Shown in pieces: positions 59,977-64,000 of a stretch of DNA of 64,000 bases (its first letter is position 1; each line of letters starts with the position of its first letter). Source of the stretch: Collybia mongolica (lineage: Eukaryota; Basidiomycota; Agaricomycetes; Agaricales; Clitocybaceae); contig JAAXNY010000005.1 of assembly GCA_013420905.1 (NCBI GenBank), forward strand, positions 124,001 to 188,000, in the 5' to 3' direction. Below the pieces are notes generated by a model. It saw only the letters and a list, made by a program, of their open reading frames with translations, did not search any database and had not been told where the DNA came from. The translations under genes and the position numbers were made by a program.

Positions 59977-62900
59977 TTACAGGTCCAAATCGTTCTCCCC
60001 CGCCGCTTCGTTTACCTCCTGCTCTCGCGCTTCCTTATATGTATTTTCAACTGCATACTTCCGCTTCTGATTGCTACCATTCTCCAAAGCCACACGTCGT
60101 TCAGGTGATTTTACGGGCTGCCAGATCCCCTCGCAGTGTTCCCGCAGCTTCTGATAGATCGAGGCCTGGCGAAAGGCATATGCGCGTCGACCCTCTTCGA
60201 TCCCTACCGACTCCAACAATGGAGCCTGTGCATAGGACAACCAAGTTGCTTCGTAGTACCTGAAGAACCGCACCACCCGATTCATTTCTTCCTCCAGTAG
60301 TTCGACCTCCTCTGCCCACCGACGTGACCGAGCACGAGCCTTACACCATTCAATTCGGAGACCTGCAATATCAAATTAGTAATAGGTGTTGGAAATAATC
60401 GAATGTATTTACCTTCGTCGAGCTCCTCCGATTCTCTTCCCTCCCAATTTGGCACCTTCCATATCCACGAGACTTCTTGAGTACCCTGCGTGTGCCCATT
60501 CTCTGCTACCGACAAGCCACGTATGTCATCCGGTTCCAGTCGCTTGTAGATGCCTTCCCAGGATTTCGGCTTCCCCAACGGTACAGAGAGTGCTTCGAGT
60601 GCTCTTCGTGCTTTCCGATATCGACTCACATCCATCTTCACTGCACTATCCAGCGCATGGATTGCGGTCCACGAGCGTAGCTTTTGTCGCTGACCGCGTA
60701 CGTTGGCGTTTTTGTCGTGAAGGAGGTGAGTACGACATAAGAGGTGTTGACGGAGTGACGCCAACGCATCGAGTGCTTGGGCTTCGCGTAACAGCCACTC
60801 GTATTCCTGCAGGTGCTTCTCGCAGCTCCCTAAACCAATAATCTCTGACGGCAAGTACAATTTGATATCAAACGGGCGAAGGACCTCACCACCAGCCTCC
60901 TCGTCTTTAAGCCGGAGTCGCGCAACAGGGGGCATGTATAACTGCTGAACGCTTGCCCATCCTGCGATACGCCTTCTCAGGGCGTTCCCTCGCTCGAGGA
61001 TCTTCGATGTCTGGAGGTCCGTTGCATGTTGTGATAGGACCTCGGCATCAGACTGGAGTTTTCGCCTACAAAATGTTCACACCGGTTGCGACGGGTCAAA
61101 ACTCTTACTTACTGGGCTTCTTCAAGCTCCAGGCCTTTAGTGATGAGCAATGCAGGTGTTACCTCAGGATGTAGGACTTCAGACTCATCCGTGGTTTTTG
61201 AATCTTCCTCAGCCAGCTTGCGACGGACAGCAGTGCTTGTCAAGGCTGCAAACTTGTCTATCAATGCTGTTGATGTACGAGAAGAAAGATAACTCACGGC
61301 GCAACGTGGTTGCAAATGGATTGACTTGAACGTGGTCTCGCTCCCAGGCTGTGATCATACTCTCCCAGGTTGTGATAGAAGCCGGAGGTCGTGATGCTGT
61401 GAGGCCGTCAAAAGCATCCTTCATGCGTTTCCGTTCAGCAAGTGCATGCGACCATTTAGCATACAGAGCATGTCCTGCGTTCAATCGATTAAGCCCTATT
61501 CCTATGTGTGACGAAGTACTCACCCATCGCGACTGTCTTCCGCCAATTCTGATCACCAAAGTGATCATCAAGTGTATCCCGTCGCGAGCCTGGACCCATC
61601 TCCTTCGTACTGGCTGCTAGCGCATCAATGGCTGCCCATCCACGCTCTGACGCTTCGCCGTCGGTTCGTCCTACGTGCATGGTGTAGTTAAAAGAGTAGT
61701 TGAGCTGGCAATTTTCGTTATGGGCAGGTAAGTGGAACTTCGGGACGAGCGCAATGATGTCTTGTTTGGTTTGTTGTAGGCGTAGGTTTGCGGGATACTG
61801 CTCCATGCGTTTGAAGAAGTTCGTGATGTATTGGCATGCTATATCATAGGCCAAGGCGAGGAAAAGAATCGCCAGGCCAGGAGCCGCGAGGTTTGTCATG
61901 CTGCTCAGCAAAACATAATCCATGTTAACGTATCTGACCGACTGGGGTTAGCCTCGACATGAAATACATGTGAAAGATGTGCGTACCGTTCTCCTTTCTG
62001 AAGGTCCCCCACTGACGTAGGCCTGCGCATGTCGTGGCGTGCACATCCGCATGCAGCAATGCCGCTAGCTGCGATACCTCGCCCCCCCCTTACATTTGCG
62101 AGCTTGATGGCATCAAAGTTGTTGCAACCGGATGGTTGCTCCTCCTGAATCGTGTTGTATGCCTCCAAATGCCGGCGGAAAGCCTCATTCTCCACAAAAT
62201 ACGCGTAACCTTGATTGAGGCCTGGGTCGAGGCGATCGGACGATACATTGAGACGGCGCGCCCGGAAAGAGGCATCCATTGCGAGAAAAAGTGTGTAAAG
62301 CCAGCTAAATAATCTTGTTAGGACGTGTCTACAAGTACAATTATGATGCTCACGGTTTTTGCGCCATATCCTTCCAGTTATCATCAATATTTATTCCTGG
62401 CTGTGGGCACGCTGGACAAAGAACCGCGCACTCCCCTTGCCGCGTGGCCTGAACTCCGCCCGGATCATGTCCCCGGCCTTTGCGCTTGAGAAGTGTGACG
62501 TGGCGCCACTCGCGTATCATCCGGCGAAACTCTCGTTGTCGGTCCTGATGAAATGTACTGTAAGCATGAGCATCAACAATTGATTTCATCAACAGCATAC
62601 TCACTGGTGGTGGATTCAAGCCTGTGTTGTCAGTCAGACGAACCAGCGTTTGATAATATTCCATAGCGGATATCTTCGACATAAAGCTTAGCATTTGAAA
62701 ATGTCGCAGAACACGAAAGGTGGCGAGTGTGGCAGGGTTCGAGACGGTGGCAGGGAAGAGGCGATGTTGTAGCAGTTGGGCAATGCGGCTAGTGCCTTGA
62801 TTTGCAAGGCAGGCACAGTATTTGATGGGAATGGAGTGGATGCCGTTGACGTCCAATACGGTAAACTTGTTGATAGCAACTTCGGGAATGGGACATCGCT

Positions 62901-63653
62901 CTCCAACGAGGTGGCCCAGCTGAATGAAAAAAGCAGGGTCGATCTCGGCAAGTGGTTTGTACTCGAAATGTTGATTGTTCCATCGCTGAGAAAACTGAAC
63001 GTTAGCGGTGCACCGGTGATTGATGAGTGAGAGGGTGGGACCGCTTACCTGAGGCCGATGAAATGGATTGGTTTGATGGACAGCAACAATGCAAGGCCCA
63101 CAAAAAAGTCGGCAATCACAACAGTCATTGCATCGGTAGAGTTCGACATTGAATGTTGTTTGACATGACGCGCAATGAGGGCTATGCACGGACCCCCGAC
63201 CTTCCAGTCTCAGGAACTCAGAGACAAATTCATTGATGTGAGCCATCCACACTTCAAGAGGATGATCCTGCCAAATAGGTTATAATTGAAAGCAATCTGA
63301 AAAAGAAAGAAACAAACCGATTTGTATTTTGGTCGCTTCGTGGGGTGTAGGACCCCAACTACAGCAGGGGAGTCCTCTAGCTCCGGATGTGAAAACTCGA
63401 AGACTTCCAAGTCCATGGGTGGATGCTCATCATGTTCAGCATCGCCAAAGGTCAACTCATCATGGCCCTGAATGATTACCTGGTCAACACGGACTGTCGA
63501 TGAAGAGGCAGAATGATTGTAAGTGGTATGATGGAAGCTTTGCGGTTGGGAAAGAGGCTGTGGGTGAGAAACATTTGGAGAATGAACAACAGACTCCGAA
63601 ATGATTTTCCGTCTCTTGTGGGGATTGGCCCATTTGCTGAATTTCGACAGCAT
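59977..63653 (-). CDS. KDZ-superfamily transposase with CxC2-type zinc cluster
   Basis: The ATG at 63653 starts MLSKFSKWANPHKRRK. A multi-exon gene runs to 59977 without an obvious break. The N-terminal Cys cluster (HCASCQTTFNVELYRCNDC, then CDCRLFCGPC) is the CxC2-like domain linked to KDZ transposases. The middle has PACPQPGINIDDNW and the transposase core. Candidate catalytic acids lie in LAMDASFRARR, LAYDIACQY and GRTDGEASERGW. The motif STKEMGPGSRRDTLDDHFGD is highly typical. A long helical C-terminal region follows (RKLRSWTAIHALDSAVK-like, ending AAGENDLDL). KDZ elements (Kyakuja-Dileera-Zisupton) are abundant in mushrooms and sometimes accompany TET/JBP genes; none is seen here. It appears intact, so the copy may be autonomous. 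Confidence 0.88.
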
Positions 63654-63756
63654 GAGCAAAGTTGAACGTGTGTCGCTTTCCTAATTGGGATGTTGAATGT
63701 TGAATTTCAGGTCACATGCCATTCACGTCTAAATCAACAAAATATTTCGAATATCA

Positions 63757-64000
63757 CTACCTAGGTTCAATTATCTCGCCTCCCACAACCGGCAATATCC
63801 CCTTTATGTATTCTACGTACTCGGCCCAAGTTGAAAAGCCTTCACCATCACCAAGAACATAGTTTGCTGGACGACAAGGGTCCCATTTTCCCCAGGTGAT
63901 CTCCAGGAGATCGCTATACTGGTCATTCCGGTACATCGCCGTATCCTCTTGTGCCCATGGTAACCCTGCCATCTTCCGATGCACCATGTCGGCTATGTAA
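63757..64000 (-). CDS. 3' end of an unrecognised gene running off the window
   Basis: An open frame enters from the right window edge. It contains MAGLPWAQEDTAMYRNDQYS, ITWGKWDPCRPANYVLG and FSTWAEYVEYIKGILPVVGG, and stops at 63757. Its composition looks coding and similar to transposon-associated proteins. It starts about 100 bp upstream of the KDZ start codon on the same strand, so it may belong to the same element. No family is recognised. Confidence 0.5.
   Translation of the reverse strand, partial: YIADMVHRKMAGLPWAQEDTAMYRNDQYSDLLEITWGKWDPCRPANYVLGDGEGFSTWAEYVEYIKGILPVVGGEIIEPR

Noticed and set aside
1..64000. CRISPR arrays, operons, rRNA genes
   Set aside because: Intron-rich eukaryotic DNA; no spaced short repeats or conserved rRNA sequence were seen.

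Overview
The window reads as nuclear DNA of an agaricomycete (mushroom-forming basidiomycete). Genes are interrupted by many 45-70 bp GT-AG introns. The families are typical of that group: a secreted GH92 mannosidase, a GH3 beta-glucosidase, a berberine-bridge-type oxidase, a short heme-thiolate peroxidase, cryptic F-box proteins, CCCH and MYND zinc-finger families, a DUF6534-like membrane protein, an alpha-kinase and a KDZ transposase. I assembled exons by eye from splice signals, reading frame and recalled family patterns. No database search was run.

1-16.4 kb is an accessory cluster. Two F-box-like genes flank a local family of CCCH zinc-finger genes. Two of these are intact (4.4-5.2 and 7.3-8.4 kb). 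One is a pseudogene split by a roughly 740 bp palindromic foldback element (2.9-4.0 kb). A fourth CCCH gene (15.5-16.4 kb) carries tandemly duplicated exon-intron units. Between them lie an aldo-keto reductase, an FAD oxidase, a frameshifted MYND gene and a candidate small secreted protein.

16.5-33.4 kb is metabolic and secretory: GH92 (minus), a gene-poor stretch with decayed repeats, a PCP/EHD heme-thiolate peroxidase (plus), GH3 (plus), a multi-pass membrane protein (minus) and a short-chain dehydrogenase (minus). From 33.4 to 41.2 kb I find no gene I can defend. A C2H2 transcription factor (41.2-42.8 kb) and an alpha/beta-hydrolase (44.5-45.9 kb) follow.

The main discovery is at 46,067-57,736. 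Two 124-bp inverted repeats, differing at one position, bound 11.67 kb of DNA. A perfect 6-bp direct repeat, GACTGG, lies immediately outside both ends (46,061-46,066 and 57,737-57,742). This is the signature of a recent, intact DNA transposon. It carries exactly three apparently intact genes: a DDE integrase-like protein (plus), an alpha-kinase with N-terminal Cys-pair modules (minus), and a 1,733-residue protein (minus) with a BED-like finger, a P-element/THAP9-like RNase-H core, a C2H2-like finger and a PHD finger. The 6-bp target duplication with an integrase-type enzyme recalls Polinton-like integration, but no polymerase or capsid gene is present. The element sits 133 bp upstream of the alpha/beta-hydrolase start codon.

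Beyond it are a DUF6534-like gene, short subterminal-type repeats, a full KDZ transposase gene and the 3' end of one more gene cut by the window edge.
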